Assembly: GCF_014696385.1 (NCBI RefSeq)
Contig: NZ_JACJQB010000015.1
Span: 1 to 64,000, forward strand
Source of the DNA: Pseudanabaena mucicola FACHB-723
Lineage (GTDB): Bacteria > Cyanobacteriota > Cyanobacteriia > Pseudanabaenales > Pseudanabaenaceae
Direction: 5' to 3'
Length of the DNA: 64,000 nucleotides
Shown: positions 41,905 through 51,740 of the stretch, in pieces
How the letters are laid out: every line of letters begins with the position of its first letter
How positions within the stretch are numbered: position 1 is the stretch's first letter
Program-made: the position numbers and the translations under genes
The notes under the pieces: generated by a model
Database searches by the model: none
The model's input: only the letters and a program-made list of their open reading frames with translations
Told to the model about the DNA's origin: nothing

Positions 41905-42855
41905 ATGGTTACATCCTCAACAGTTCGCATTAGTTCTCGCAAAAGTCAGCTAGCACTGGTACAAACGCATTGGGTACAAGCGGAACTTAGTAAAGCACAC
42001 CCCGATCGCCAGTTTGATGTTGTCACCATGAGTACACAGGGCGATAAAATCCTTGACGTGGCTCTCGCCAAAATTGGTGATAAGGGCTTATTTACAAAAG
42101 AATTAGAAGTATCAATGCTGACCAAGGAATCTGACCTTGCAGTACATAGTCTCAAAGATTTACCAACCAACTTACCAGAGGGGCTAATCCTTGGGGCAAT
42201 TACTGAGCGCGAAGATCCCGCCGATGCTTTAGTTGTTCATGAAAAATTAAAGGATAAGACTCTGGCAACTTTGCCATCAGGCACAGTGGTCGGTACATCG
42301 TCTTTGCGCCGCCTAGCCCAATTGCGTCATTACTATCCTCACCTCACCTTTAAAGATGTACGTGGCAACCTTAATACTCGTTTGCAAAAGCTTGATGCAG
42401 GTGAATATGACGCGCTAATTCTGGCCGCCGCAGGTTTGCGCCGCTTGGGTATGGGTGATCGTGTCCATGAGGTGATTGACTCAGAAATCTCTCTCCATGC
42501 CGTGGGGCAGGGCGCATTGGGGATCGAATGCCGCGCTGAAGATCCTGATATTTTGGCTTTGTTTGCGCCAATTATTCATTACCCCACCACTCAGCGTTGT
42601 TTGGCAGAGCGTGCCTTCTTGCGTGAACTCGAAGGCGGCTGTCAAGTGCCGATCGGTGTGCATACCTCGATTGACGGTAATAAGCTAACACTCAAAGGTA
42701 TTGTGGCAAGCCTTGACGGTCAAACGCTAGTACAAGGTGCCGTGACTGGCGATTTGGGCAGTCCTGAGACTATCGGTGCAGATCTGGCTGAAGATCTCAA
42801 ATCTAAGGGCGCTCAAGATATTCTCAATAAAATCTTTGCTGAAGTCCGCGCTTAA
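41905..42855 (+). CDS. hemC: Porphobilinogen deaminase (hydroxymethylbilane synthase)
   Basis: A 316-residue enzyme that polymerises four porphobilinogens. The N-terminus has [14 protein letters not shown], then [20 protein letters not shown] and [10 protein letters not shown]. The dipyrromethane cofactor cysteine is in [11 protein letters not shown]. The [11 protein letters not shown] motif is intact. It supplies haem, chlorophyll, bilins and corrinoids. Confidence 0.97.
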   Translation: MVTSSTVRISSRKSQLALVQTHWVQAELSKAHPDRQFDVVTMSTQGDKILDVALAKIGDKGLFTKELEVSMLTKESDLAVHSLKDLPTNLPEGLILGAITEREDPADALVVHEKLKDKTLATLPSGTVVGTSSLRRLAQLRHYYPHLTFKDVRGNLNTRLQKLDAGEYDALILAAAGLRRLGMGDRVHEVIDSEISLHAVGQGALGIECRAEDPDILALFAPIIHYPTTQRCLAERAFLRELEGGCQVPIGVHTSIDGNKLTLKGIVASLDGQTLVQGAVTGDLGSPETIGADLAEDLKSKGAQDILNKIFAEVRA

Positions 42856-42871
42856 TCTTTACCTTAAGCCC

Positions 42872-42904
42872 AAAAAGGGAGGTCGCCTAGCGACCTCCCT
42901 TTTT
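42872..42904. terminator. Bidirectional terminator
   Basis: AAAAAGGGAGGTCGC and its complement (42872-42886, 42890-42904) around CTA. It separates hemC from the convergent hybrid kinase gene and touches the kinase stop. Confidence 0.93.
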
Positions 42905-45162
42905 CAATTACTGGCATTGGCGATTTCTAGAAGCCGACGTTTTTGGTCTTCTAGGGCAACTTTTACGCGATCGCATTCTTGCTGAAATTCATCACCCAGT
43001 CTAGAAAACTCAACGGAGGCAAAGTTAACCTCCCCTTGCATTGCTTGTTTTTCCAATAACTTACACATATTTGATAGCTTCATCGCTCCAATCGAAGCAC
43101 TAGATGCCTTGAGAGAATGACTACCGACCTTGAGCGCATCAGCATCCTGATTTGTAAAGCCATTCAGAACGATGTCTCTAAATTTCGGTAACTCTTCTAA
43201 ATAAGAATCAATTAAATAGGTAACCGTAGGGGACTTGTCGCTAGAGCCAATCATTTTGGCAAGATGATCAAACACATTGACATCAAAAACAACTGTGTTC
43301 ACGTTTGCATCTGGAATAATGGGTTCTGACATATCAGGTGCTGCCATAGGTAAATCTACTAGAGCTTGAGCTAACTGATTAACGCGAATTGGCTTAGAGA
43401 TATAGTCATCCATCCCTGCTGCCAACATTTTTTTGCGATCGCTTACCATCGCACTAGCCGTGACTGCGATGATTTTAGTATGTTTCGCTGAGTTTTTTTC
43501 TAGTTTGCGAATTTGTGATGTTGTTTCCAGACCATCCATTTTTGGCATTTGGATATCCATCAAAATGAGGTCATAATGCTCATGTTGCAAAGATTCAAGG
43601 ACTTCTAAGCCATTGCTAACCACTTCACAGCTATAGCCGAGTTGCTCTAGGAACAGAATCATCAGTTGTTGATTAACTAAATTATCTTCTGCGACTAGGA
43701 TTTTTAATGGAAATTGCTGAGCTAAATTTTGAGGAAAAAATTCATGATCTTCTAAGTTAATCGTTGGTTGAAACTTTTGAAACTCAGTAATAGAAATAGT
43801 TGATACGAAAATAGTGAAGTAGAATGTTGCACCGTTGATGTTTTTTTGGTAGTGTGACTGGGCTAACCAATGTGATGCAGGATTTCCACCAATTGCGCCA
43901 TTGCTTTCTACCCATATTTGACCATTCATCATGGTGGTTAGTTGCTTACAAATGGATAGCCCTAAGCCTGTGCCACCATAGTTACGAGTTGTGGAGGAAT
44001 CAACTTGAGTAAAGGCTTGAAATAATTGGGATATCCTCTCTTTGGGGATGCCAATGCCTGAGTCACTAATAGAGAAGAGAAGTTCATACTTGATGTCTGT
44101 TGGATCATTTGGAGCATTTGAATGAGGATCTTGATCAGATGTGCTTAGTACACTGACGTTCAATGAGACTCCACCCATATCTGTGAATTTAATAGAGTTC
44201 CCAATTAGATTGACTAAAACTTGCCTGAGTCGAGTAATGTCACTCACGATGAGTTCGGGAACTGCCAAGTCAATCTTGTAACCCAGTGCAATCTCCTTCT
44301 CCGCCGCTTTGACATTCAATAAACTGAATACATCTTCAATACAATTTGATAAAACAAAGGGATGGTTTTCTAATGCTAATTTGCCAGATTCGATTTTAGA
44401 AAAGTCAAGCACATCGTTAAGAATATTCAAAAGACTTTCACCACTGCTACTGACAATCTCGGCAAAATTTCGCTGCTGTTCCGTTAGCTTTGTCTCTAAC
44501 AACAACTTAGTCATACCAATGATTCCATTCATGGGTGTGCGAATCTCATGGCTCATCATTGCCACAAATCTACCTTTGGCTTGATTGGCTAGTTCTGCAT
44601 CTTGTTTCGCAATTGCCAAGGCTTCATTTTGTTGAGATAGTTCCGCTGTGCGAAGGTTGACTCGTTCCTCTAACTCAACGACAAGATTCTGATAGAGTTT
44701 TTCACTGTCTCTAAGAGCAATTTCGGTGTTGCGCCGTTCGCTAATCTCTTTTTCTAGAGCCTGATTGGCTTGCATTAACTGCTCTGAGCTAGGCATTGCT
44801 AGTGCCGTAGGAATCAGTGTTAATAATTCAAAGGCAGTGTAGATCGAAATCAAAGCAGTCATGGCTTTGAGGATGCCTGATATCCAGTAGACGGGATACC
44901 ATAGCGTCCAGATTTCCATGATATGCGTGATCCCACAGGCAGTAATAAATGCCCCAAATAGCCACGATACTTTTTTGAATGCCTGAGCGTCTTGACGCTT
45001 GCTTACAAAGTAGATCAACATGATTGGGATCGAAAAATATGCTAAAGCAATGAATCCATCGGCGAAAACATGTAATCCCACCAAATTCGTCTGCCATAGG
45101 TAGCAATGACCATGGGGAATAAATCCATTAGTTTTTAATAACTGCAAGATGGTTGCGATCAT
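42904..45162 (-). CDS. Hybrid histidine kinase with ethylene-receptor-like sensor domain
   Basis: A 752-residue hybrid kinase. Residues ~27-120 hold three membrane helices matching the plant ETR1/SynEtr1 ethylene-binding domain: [12 protein letters not shown] (Asp35, Tyr42, Ile45, Pro46) and [12 protein letters not shown], giving the copper ligands Cys76 and His80. A coiled-coil linker (about 125-195) leads to HisKA with phospho-His205 (M-S-H-E-I-R-T-P), HATPase motifs (G-N-S-I-K-F, D-S-G-I-G-I-P, G-G-T-G-L-G-L), a receiver domain (A-E-D-N; L-M-D-I-Q-M-P; S-K-P-I) and a C-terminal HPt (G-S-H-S-L-K-A-S-S). There is no GAF domain, unlike ETR1. The target regulator is not adjacent. Confidence 0.94.
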   Translation of the reverse strand: MIATILQLLKTNGFIPHGHCYLWQTNLVGLHVFADGFIALAYFSIPIMLIYFVSKRQDAQAFKKVSWLFGAFITACGITHIMEIWTLWYPVYWISGILKAMTALISIYTAFELLTLIPTALAMPSSEQLMQANQALEKEISERRNTEIALRDSEKLYQNLVVELEERVNLRTAELSQQNEALAIAKQDAELANQAKGRFVAMMSHEIRTPMNGIIGMTKLLLETKLTEQQRNFAEIVSSSGESLLNILNDVLDFSKIESGKLALENHPFVLSNCIEDVFSLLNVKAAEKEIALGYKIDLAVPELIVSDITRLRQVLVNLIGNSIKFTDMGGVSLNVSVLSTSDQDPHSNAPNDPTDIKYELLFSISDSGIGIPKERISQLFQAFTQVDSSTTRNYGGTGLGLSICKQLTTMMNGQIWVESNGAIGGNPASHWLAQSHYQKNINGATFYFTIFVSTISITEFQKFQPTINLEDHEFFPQNLAQQFPLKILVAEDNLVNQQLMILFLEQLGYSCEVVSNGLEVLESLQHEHYDLILMDIQMPKMDGLETTSQIRKLEKNSAKHTKIIAVTASAMVSDRKKMLAAGMDDYISKPIRVNQLAQALVDLPMAAPDMSEPIIPDANVNTVVFDVNVFDHLAKMIGSSDKSPTVTYLIDSYLEELPKFRDIVLNGFTNQDADALKVGSHSLKASSASIGAMKLSNMCKLLEKQAMQGEVNFASVEFSRLGDEFQQECDRVKVALEDQKRRLLEIANASN

Positions 45163-45322
45163 GTTGGTCTATCTATATATGAGTATCACTGATCATCTTG
45201 ATCGGTGTTTAGGTGTGTGAGTAGAGTTGCTAACTATGGTGCTGTATATGCTCAGCGATTACATGTGATTCCCGTCACATGGCTGGCTTGAATTTAATAA
45301 AAACAAATGAAACCTTGTATTT

Positions 45323-46153
45323 ATGCTGACAAATATCAAAATGCTGCTAGAGGCTTGTCAAAATCTGAACGTTGACTACGAGATTGTGCATCCCAACCAA
45401 AATTTGGTCAAAATTAAAATTGACGATCGTGAATATTATTTTACTAACTACTCGACTCCATTAACACCACAATCTATTGCGGAAATATTTAAAGACAAGC
45501 AATATTTCTATCAGATTTTCCATGGTGTAATTAATATGCCGACGACAATTTCTTTTGTATCGCCTTATTGCGATCAGAAATATCAGGAGTATTTGCAATT
45601 TTCGACCATTGAGCAAATCATTGCAGAAATAGAGAAAGAATTAAGCTTTCCCGTGATTGTTAAACGCAATCGGGGTTCAGGCGGCAATAATGTATTTCGA
45701 TGCTTTGATCGGCAACAGATTCAGAATGCTTTAGAGACAGTTTTTAATGTTAATTCTAAAAATTATGACTATGTTGTACTAGCCCAAAAGTCAATCAATA
45801 TTGTTAAAGAATATCGTTGTGTCTGTCTTGATCAGCAACAGGTATTGCTGTATGACAAGGATTTTTCGCAGGCTGAGTTTACGGGCAACCTGAGTCCTTT
45901 ACATTGGCAAGGTGCGATCGCAAAACAGGTCTGCGATCGCAAAATTATTACTGCTATTGATGAATTTATACGCCCAATTTTCGAGCAGATGACTGATATT
46001 GCCTATGTTGGCTTGGATATTGCCGTGGATGATCAGGGGGTTTTTTGGTTAATCGAGGCAAATTCCCATCCCAACTTTGATATTTTCTTACGTGACAATG
46101 GTAAAACGGCGCTTGTTGAAATGTTTGAAAAAATTGTGCAGTATTTAAAATAA
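45323..46153 (+). CDS. ATP-grasp (RimK-like) ligase
   Basis: A 276-residue protein with an ATP-grasp fold. The ATP-binding strand pair is F-P-V-I-V-K-R-N-R-G-S-G-G-N-N-V, the metal/phosphate motif E-A-N-S-H-P-N-F (Glu and Asn ligands), preceded by V-G-L-D-I-A-V-D. This resembles RimK- and cyanophycin-synthetase-type ligases that form amide bonds. The substrate is unknown. It is divergent from the hybrid kinase with only 160 bases between them, so the two could be co-regulated (inference). Confidence 0.85.
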   Translation: MLTNIKMLLEACQNLNVDYEIVHPNQNLVKIKIDDREYYFTNYSTPLTPQSIAEIFKDKQYFYQIFHGVINMPTTISFVSPYCDQKYQEYLQFSTIEQIIAEIEKELSFPVIVKRNRGSGGNNVFRCFDRQQIQNALETVFNVNSKNYDYVVLAQKSINIVKEYRCVCLDQQQVLLYDKDFSQAEFTGNLSPLHWQGAIAKQVCDRKIITAIDEFIRPIFEQMTDIAYVGLDIAVDDQGVFWLIEANSHPNFDIFLRDNGKTALVEMFEKIVQYLK

Positions 46154-46187
46154 AGCTTGTGTAACCGCGTAGCGGTTACACAAGCTT
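46153..46187. terminator. Convergent terminator-like hairpin
   Basis: AAGCTTGTGTAACCGC and its complement (46153-46168, 46172-46187) around GTA. It lies between the convergent ATP-grasp and ABC1 kinase genes and overlaps the first gene's stop. No T-run, so it is a hairpin element used in place of a classical terminator. Confidence 0.75.
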
Positions 46188-46192
46188 CTAGG

Positions 46193-47887
46193 TTAGTTAA
46201 TGTTTTGAAAAGCGGCAAAGGGAATCGCGGCAGCGATCGCTTTGGGCATCGCTCCAGTTAGGGTTTTAACTGCCATATCCCATAACTTGGCTGGCTCTAG
46301 ATCTGCGCCGATCATTTGCCAAATTCGCATTAGCTCCTCCGTATGCAGACGATTATCCTCGGTGAGAGCCAATAAAATGCGGCGGCGGATATATTCACCA
46401 TCCTTAGAAGTTAAGAACTTGATGCCCATGCTCGCCGTGGGAATAATGTCAAACTGACCATCGGATTTTGCGATCGCAAGTAGGTTCTCCAGTCTTGTCC
46501 ATTGAAATTTGTCATCTTTAAAGAGAACTTCCAATAGTCTTGACCGTAAGCTTTCTGATTCATCAGTGAGCAATCGTCTCGCCACGTAGGGATAAGCAAC
46601 CTGTACAATCCGAAACTCAGGATTGAGGCTGAGAGCAACACCTTCTTGGGTAATTACGGAGCGAATAATCAGGGCAAACTTGGCAGGCAAGCAGAAAGGA
46701 TAGTCATACATCACTTTCGAGAAGCGATCGGTGACAACCTTGAAGTTAAAGTCTTTGACCTTCTCAGACATGATATCGCCGAGTACCGATTCGAGCGCAT
46801 TGACGATGGGCTTCATTTCGATGTCGGGCTGTAAGAAGCCAAGTCTTACATAGTCCTGACCAAGTTCGTCATAGTCCTTATTGAGCAGATGCACAACGGA
46901 ATCAACTAGTTGCTCTTTGGTTTGCAAATCCAATTGATCCATCATCCCAAAATCGATATAAGCCATCTTGCCGTCATAGGTGGCGAAAAGATTGCCAGGG
47001 TGAGGATCGGCATGGAAAAAGCCAAATTCGAGCAGTTGGCGTAACCCAGACATTACGCCAATACGCACAAGATTATCGGTATTCAGTCCTGCGGATTTAA
47101 TTTGGTCAATTTCATTGAGCTTGATGCCATTAATCCATTCCAAGGTGAGAATGCGATGGGTGCTGAACTGGCGATAAATGGAAGGAACTTTTACATTGGG
47201 ATCATCACGAAAGTAACCCGCAAAGCGCTCGGCATTGGTCGCTTCATGCTCGTAGTCGATTTCTTCAAATAGCTTTAAGCCAAATTCATCGACAATGGCT
47301 TCAAGGCTATTCCCCAGATTGAGCGGCAGCAATGGCCCTAGCCAACCAGCAAACCAACGCAGGATAAATAGATCGAGCGTCAGGGTGGGAATGAGGTGAG
47401 GACGCTGCACTTTCACAGCAACTTCTTCACCTGTGTAGAGGGTGGCTTTGTACACCTGACCCAGACTGGCAGCAGCGACAGGATCTTCTGAAATATAGCG
47501 ATAAACTGTATTAACAGGTTTGCCTAGCTCGGACTGAATAATGTCAAAGGCCTCGGCGTTAGAAAATGGTGGTAACTGATCTTGCAGTTTGGTTAGTTCT
47601 TCAAGAAAGTCAACCCGCACTAGGTCAGGACGGGTAGAGAGGGCTTGCCCGACTTTGATATAGGTGGGGCCAAGGGCAGTAATAATGCGCCTTAGTTGTT
47701 CGGCTAGTTTCGGTTGACTCACTGTGTTGCCAGTCAAGACATCCCAGCCGAAGGCTAGTCCAAAACTAATTGCAAAATAAATGATTTTAAAAACCCGACT
47801 AATCGCTAGCCAAGGGCGACGACCGTAATATTCGGCATTGGCTTTGGCATCGTAGCGATTTAGCTGTTCAAGGGGATGCTGACTCAC
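46193..47887 (-). CDS. ABC1/UbiB-family atypical kinase
   Basis: A 564-residue protein of the ABC1/UbiB/AarF group. The KxGQ motif is in Y-I-K-V-G-Q-A-L-S-T-R-P-D-L-V, the alanine-rich nucleotide loop in A-A-A-S-L-G-Q-V-Y-K-A, and the catalytic segments are V-A-V-K-V-Q-R-P and F-H-A-D-P-H-P-G-N with Y-I-D-F-G-M-M. A hydrophobic helix lies near the N-terminus and weak helices at the C-terminus. Cyanobacterial and plastid members affect plastoquinone and tocopherol levels. The exact substrate is unknown. Confidence 0.93.
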   Translation of the reverse strand: MSQHPLEQLNRYDAKANAEYYGRRPWLAISRVFKIIYFAISFGLAFGWDVLTGNTVSQPKLAEQLRRIITALGPTYIKVGQALSTRPDLVRVDFLEELTKLQDQLPPFSNAEAFDIIQSELGKPVNTVYRYISEDPVAAASLGQVYKATLYTGEEVAVKVQRPHLIPTLTLDLFILRWFAGWLGPLLPLNLGNSLEAIVDEFGLKLFEEIDYEHEATNAERFAGYFRDDPNVKVPSIYRQFSTHRILTLEWINGIKLNEIDQIKSAGLNTDNLVRIGVMSGLRQLLEFGFFHADPHPGNLFATYDGKMAYIDFGMMDQLDLQTKEQLVDSVVHLLNKDYDELGQDYVRLGFLQPDIEMKPIVNALESVLGDIMSEKVKDFNFKVVTDRFSKVMYDYPFCLPAKFALIIRSVITQEGVALSLNPEFRIVQVAYPYVARRLLTDESESLRSRLLEVLFKDDKFQWTRLENLLAIAKSDGQFDIIPTASMGIKFLTSKDGEYIRRRILLALTEDNRLHTEELMRIWQMIGADLEPAKLWDMAVKTLTGAMPKAIAAAIPFAAFQNIN

Positions 47888-47996
47888 GCTGATTAATTAC
47901 CGTTTTTTAGATCCGATTAATCTATCAGTATACAAAACTACATAATATAGTGGGAATAAATTTTCCTAAACACAGCAATTCCCACTATCAAGAACG

Positions 47997-49091
47997 ATGA
48001 CTATGAGCAACTCTCTCAAACGCACTCCTTTGTACGATCTCCATGTGGCGGCTGGTGCGCGACTGGTAGAATTTGGCGGTTGGGAGATGCCCGTCCAATA
48101 TAAAGGCATTGTCGCCGAACATAATGCGGTGCGATCGCAAGTTGGTATGTTTGATGTATCCCACATGGGCAAATTTGCAATTTCTGGCGAAGGGGTAATC
48201 GAAGCCTTAAATAAACTTGTGCCATCAAATCTAGGGCGTTTAAAGGTGGGGCAAGCATTCTATACGGTATTGCTAAATGAGCAAGCAGGCATCATCGACG
48301 ATGTGATTTTTTATCGTCACGAACCCGACGGCGATCGCGAGAATTGGTCCGTGATTGTCAATGCCTCCACCTGTGCCAAAGACAAGGCATGGTTGCAGCA
48401 ACATTTAGGCGATCGCTTGGTGGATAACTCTGAGTCCCAAATCTTGATTGCGGTACAAGGCAAAACTGCGATCGCAACATTACAAGATCTCGTAGTTTCT
48501 GACCTCTCAAAATTGCCAAGGCTACGGTTTGGACATACCAATACTGAAGTGTTGGGCGTACCTAGTTTTGTCGCTCGCACAGGCTATACAGGCGAAGATG
48601 GCTGTGAAATTATGACCGATATTGATACAGGGAGAGCGCTCTGGCAAAAACTACTAGATCTCGGTGTGATGCCCTGTGGCTTAGGCTGTCGCGACACCTT
48701 GCGACTAGAGGCAGGAATGCATCTCTATGGTCAAGATATGAATGAAACCATTACGCCTCTCGAAGCAGATCTTAATTGGATTATCCATTTAAAAGAGAAG
48801 GGTGATTTTATTGGGCGTGCGGTCTTAGAAGAGCAAAAAGCGAATGGACTGACGCGCAAATTAGTTGGTTTGGAATTGGCTGGTCGAAATATTGCCCGTC
48901 ATGACTATCCCATTCGTTATGACGGCGAAACCGTGGGAGTTGTCACCAGTGGCACAATGTCGCCAACCTTAGGCAAAGCGATCGCTTTTGGTTATGTCCC
49001 GCCGCACCTCTCTAAAAATGGTCAAATTTTACAGGTGCAAATTCGCGATAAAGAATTTGCCGCCACAGTCACAAAACGTAATTTCCTATAA
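47997..49091 (+). CDS. gcvT: Glycine cleavage system T protein
   Basis: A 364-residue aminomethyltransferase that passes the methylene group from H-protein to tetrahydrofolate. It starts near R-T-P-L-Y-D-L-H, with F-G-G-W-E-M-P-V-Q-Y, F-D-V-S-H-M-G-K and Y-T-G-E-D-G-C-E-I as family motifs. It is a single gene here, with gcvH and gcvP elsewhere. Its role in cyanobacterial photorespiration is well established. Confidence 0.96.
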   Translation: MTMSNSLKRTPLYDLHVAAGARLVEFGGWEMPVQYKGIVAEHNAVRSQVGMFDVSHMGKFAISGEGVIEALNKLVPSNLGRLKVGQAFYTVLLNEQAGIIDDVIFYRHEPDGDRENWSVIVNASTCAKDKAWLQQHLGDRLVDNSESQILIAVQGKTAIATLQDLVVSDLSKLPRLRFGHTNTEVLGVPSFVARTGYTGEDGCEIMTDIDTGRALWQKLLDLGVMPCGLGCRDTLRLEAGMHLYGQDMNETITPLEADLNWIIHLKEKGDFIGRAVLEEQKANGLTRKLVGLELAGRNIARHDYPIRYDGETVGVVTSGTMSPTLGKAIAFGYVPPHLSKNGQILQVQIRDKEFAATVTKRNFL

Positions 49092-49136
49092 ATTGCCTAT
49101 TACATAGCTGTAGCTATTTGGGTTATGGCATAACCA

Positions 49137-49187
49137 AAACCCAAAATAGAGTTGCGGCACGAAGCGCCGCAACTCTATTTTGGGTTT
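49137..49187. repeat. Long hairpin element
   Basis: A 22-bp perfect stem (49137-49158 with 49166-49187), arms starting AAACCCAAAATAGAG and a G+C-rich tip, with loop ACGAAGC. It closely resembles the 5247 element in its outer AAACCC/GGGTTT and TTGCGGC tip. Confidence 0.88.
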
Positions 49188-49257
49188 ACAGCCTATTGAG
49201 GCTTTGAGTAGTACAGAAATATTTTTGAAAGCCAAGGGGATTGATTCCCTTGGCTTT
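49188..49257. repeat. 45-bp dispersed unit plus hairpin, copy 2
   Basis: Bases 49188-49232 match 37637-37681 at 41 of 45 positions. A smaller hairpin (AAAGCCAAGGG, 49228-49238, with 49247-49257) follows. It abuts the hairpin at 49137. Confidence 0.85.
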
Positions 49258-49326
49258 TAGCTTAATCACAGAATTTCAAATGCACTTAGTGATACCAATT
49301 TGGAATTTTGATACTTTCATTACATT

Positions 49327-49355
49327 TTGTTTTAAAGACATGCATCTTATATGCT
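49327..49355 (+). promoter_or_regulatory. Possible promoter of the RRM gene
   Basis: TTGTTT (49327-49332), a 17-base spacer, and TATGCT (49350-49355). Both are partial matches to sigma-70 boxes. It would give an RRM transcript with a leader of about 170 bases, in keeping with the long cold-responsive leaders of cyanobacterial rbp genes (family knowledge). The gap 49258-49533 otherwise holds nothing I can name. Confidence 0.3.
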
Positions 49356-49533
49356 ATGTTGGTACATGGCACAAAAGTGTTGTATTAATTTGATTAATCG
49401 CAGGTAGCACCTAATCAATAGCTCAAAATTAAGCTAATAATAAGTAGCGAACAAGTTTTTTAAAACAAGTTTTTTGTAGCGGCTGCTCTAGTCACCTGCT
49501 GAAGATTTCATAGCGTAGAGGTTTTCTATTATT

Positions 49534-50046
49534 ATGTCCATTCGCCTTTATGTTGGCAACTTGCCAGCAGAATTAGATCGCCAAGCTCTAGAAAAAATTT
49601 TCAATGAATCAGGTGATTCAGTATCTTTGAAGGTTATCACCGATCGCAAAACAGGCAAGTGCCGTGGTTTTGGATTTGTGACCGTTGGCTCTGATGAAGT
49701 CGCTGATGTGGTTATTGAAAAGTTCAATGGCTATGATTTCAACGGTGCTGTATTGAAACTAGAAAAGGCTCTACCCCGTACCAAGGGTAAGGCTGAAGAT
49801 GGTTCTGATACTGACGAAGATACTGATGTATCCTCTCATTCTGAAGATGAATCTTCTACAGGTGCAGTCGCCGCACCAGTTAAAGCTGCTGCGAAACGCA
49901 AAAAACGTAACAATAACAAGAAAACGACTGGAAGTACATCTACTTCTAGCAGTTCTTCGGAAGCACATCAACCCGATCCACGTTGGGCAAGTGATCTAGA
50001 ACGCCTGAAACAACAGCTTTTAGAAGCACAAGGCGCAGCTAAATAA
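49534..50046 (+). CDS. RRM-type RNA-binding protein
   Basis: A 170-residue protein. Residues 1-80 are an RRM domain with RNP2 L-Y-V-G-N-L and RNP1 K-C-R-G-F-G-F-V-T-V. The rest is low-complexity: an acidic stretch (D-T-D-E-D-T-D, S-E-D-E-S-S), a basic stretch (A-A-A-K-R-K-K-R-N-N-N-K-K) and a serine run, ending in a short helix W-A-S-D-L-E-R-L-K-Q-Q-L-L-E. Cyanobacterial Rbp proteins usually have one RRM and a glycine-rich tail; here the tail is charged instead, as in the longer Rbp3-type members that lack it. It probably binds mRNA. Confidence 0.93.
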   Translation: MSIRLYVGNLPAELDRQALEKIFNESGDSVSLKVITDRKTGKCRGFGFVTVGSDEVADVVIEKFNGYDFNGAVLKLEKALPRTKGKAEDGSDTDEDTDVSSHSEDESSTGAVAAPVKAAAKRKKRNNNKKTTGSTSTSSSSSEAHQPDPRWASDLERLKQQLLEAQGAAK

Positions 50047-50050
50047 ATTC

Positions 50051-50107
50051 AAACTCAAACAAAACAAAAAAACTCGCATCGCGAGTTTTTTTGTTTTGTT
50101 TGAGTTT
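50051..50107. terminator. Very long bidirectional terminator
   Basis: A 27-bp perfect stem (50051-50077 with 50081-50107) around ATC, with a CTCGC tip and long A/T-rich base. It lies between the RRM gene and the convergent DUF218 gene, whose stop follows at once. T-runs are present for both strands. Confidence 0.93.
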
Positions 50108-51418
50108 TTAGATTGGCTGCGGGAAATAGGGAAATGCATCGGTGACGGGGGGACGTAACCAGAATCTGAGGGTATAGAAAATCAGTTCCTTTACTTCAGT
50201 CCATACCCGTTCTGATCTCACAAAGGATTCAGCATTAAACAAAAAATACTTGGGTTTGACTGTAAATTGCTTGCCAACTGGCCAAGGACATTGTTTGGCA
50301 AGGTCACTATGACTATCGGATGGATAGCTAGCAATCGTTAGAGCCGTATTGAGCTTTTGATTTCTAAAGGACAAAAAAGCTCGCGTGGCTTCGATTGGCG
50401 AAGTAATTAGGACAATGCGTTGATTGTTGATACTGTCTGTGGGAAGCCGCTTATTGGTTTCTAAGGATTTAATGAGTCTATTGATTTCATCGCCGCTACT
50501 TCTTACGCTAAATCCTGATGGCTCGATGATGAGCGACGCTCGCATCTCTTCGGTATTTGACAACTTCATGATTTGCTGACACATGAGATCGGCTTCAGTG
50601 AGATCAACGGTTGACAGCAGTTCAATGGATGTGGTGTTGTCAAGAAAATATTTTGCAAATCGAGGATCGAAAAACAAGCCAACATTATCTATGTTGCCAA
50701 TAATTTCATTTTTTATGTCATTTTTTCCACGATTTGGTGGTAATTCAGGCGCAATTAAGCAAGGATATCCTTTGCTAATGGGGTACGTAATCTTCTTGCC
50801 GCCACTGAGGATGATGTAGGGCTTTTGGTTTGGTGCAGAGTCGTTCCATATTCTAACTGCTTCTTGTAGCCTTGGCTCATAGGGGGGATTGTCTGCCAAA
50901 ACCACGATCAAATCATAAACTCCACGCTGAAGCTCTTGTAAATCTTGACCAGTTAAATTGTTGACGGGACGACGATAGGATTGCTCGATCGCATTTTCGC
51001 CTTGCTGTTCTAGGTAACAGGTGAATATCTCAGATGTGGCATTATTAGTTGCGATCGCAAAAATAAGTAAGGCAATGATTATTTCTCTTCGGACTATACT
51101 GACCTTTTCTACAGCCCCCTTGTTGTCAACCTTTTCGCCACTTCTGATACTAATATTTCTGAGCCGAAGCCAGTAGTTGGCAGTCAGTAATAGCAGTACA
51201 ATTCCGACCAATGTGAAGGGGAAGGTTAAAAACTCAACCACAACTTTGGGGACTGGGTCTTCAACAAAGCGAAAATTGGCAAAAATAATGACAACTAATG
51301 CCGCAAATATAACTAGACCAAATATGCGAAACCAGTCCTTGGGAATCGCTCTAAATAGAATAATAAAAATAGGGATCGCAATAATCCAGATCAGAATATT
51401 GGTTAATAGGTCAAACAC
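50108..51418 (-). CDS. Membrane protein with DUF218 (YdcF-like) domain
   Basis: A 436-residue protein. The first ~130 residues hold four hydrophobic helices (for example IWIIAIPIFIILF, LVIFAALVVIIFA, FTLVGIVLLLLT and a later IIIALLIFAIAT). The soluble part matches DUF218: Y-D-L-I-V-V-L-A-D, then R-L-Q-E-A-V-R-I-W-N, then I-I-L-S-G-G. The helix-loop S-P-I-E-A-T-R-A-F-L also fits. YdcF-type proteins bind SAM or act in envelope synthesis; the function here is unknown. Confidence 0.8.
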   Translation of the reverse strand: MFDLLTNILIWIIAIPIFIILFRAIPKDWFRIFGLVIFAALVVIIFANFRFVEDPVPKVVVEFLTFPFTLVGIVLLLLTANYWLRLRNISIRSGEKVDNKGAVEKVSIVRREIIIALLIFAIATNNATSEIFTCYLEQQGENAIEQSYRRPVNNLTGQDLQELQRGVYDLIVVLADNPPYEPRLQEAVRIWNDSAPNQKPYIILSGGKKITYPISKGYPCLIAPELPPNRGKNDIKNEIIGNIDNVGLFFDPRFAKYFLDNTTSIELLSTVDLTEADLMCQQIMKLSNTEEMRASLIIEPSGFSVRSSGDEINRLIKSLETNKRLPTDSINNQRIVLITSPIEATRAFLSFRNQKLNTALTIASYPSDSHSDLAKQCPWPVGKQFTVKPKYFLFNAESFVRSERVWTEVKELIFYTLRFWLRPPVTDAFPYFPQPI

Positions 51419-51740
51419 TATCCCTCCAAAATTCCTTACTATTAGTTTTTCTGTTCAAAAAATCGTGCCAGAACCGAATAATTGATGTGATCTTCTTGGC
51501 TGATTTTTGTTTGCGATCTGTCGAACATGGTTATGACTAGATATGTCAGTGCAATATGCTAGTCAATAGAGTCATATCTGTAAAGGGCTTTATCTGTTTT
51601 TGTCATTGTTTATCTGTTTTTGCCTGATTTTTGATGGCAAATTTATCAATTTGGCGATGAATGATTGGCACTGCACCTAAATTTATAGGCTTTAATTAAG
51701 AAATGTACTTTGTGCATTCTTAATCCAAACTGCAAATTCT
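51419..51740. other. Non-coding gap before lipA
   Basis: About 320 A+T-rich bases between divergent genes. It has no hairpin element and no small gene that I can support. It presumably holds the promoters of lipA and the DUF218 gene. Confidence 0.4.

Noticed and set aside
44828-45106. Open frame within the hybrid kinase gene
   Set aside because: Out-of-frame shadow of the ethylene-binding domain with no independent support.
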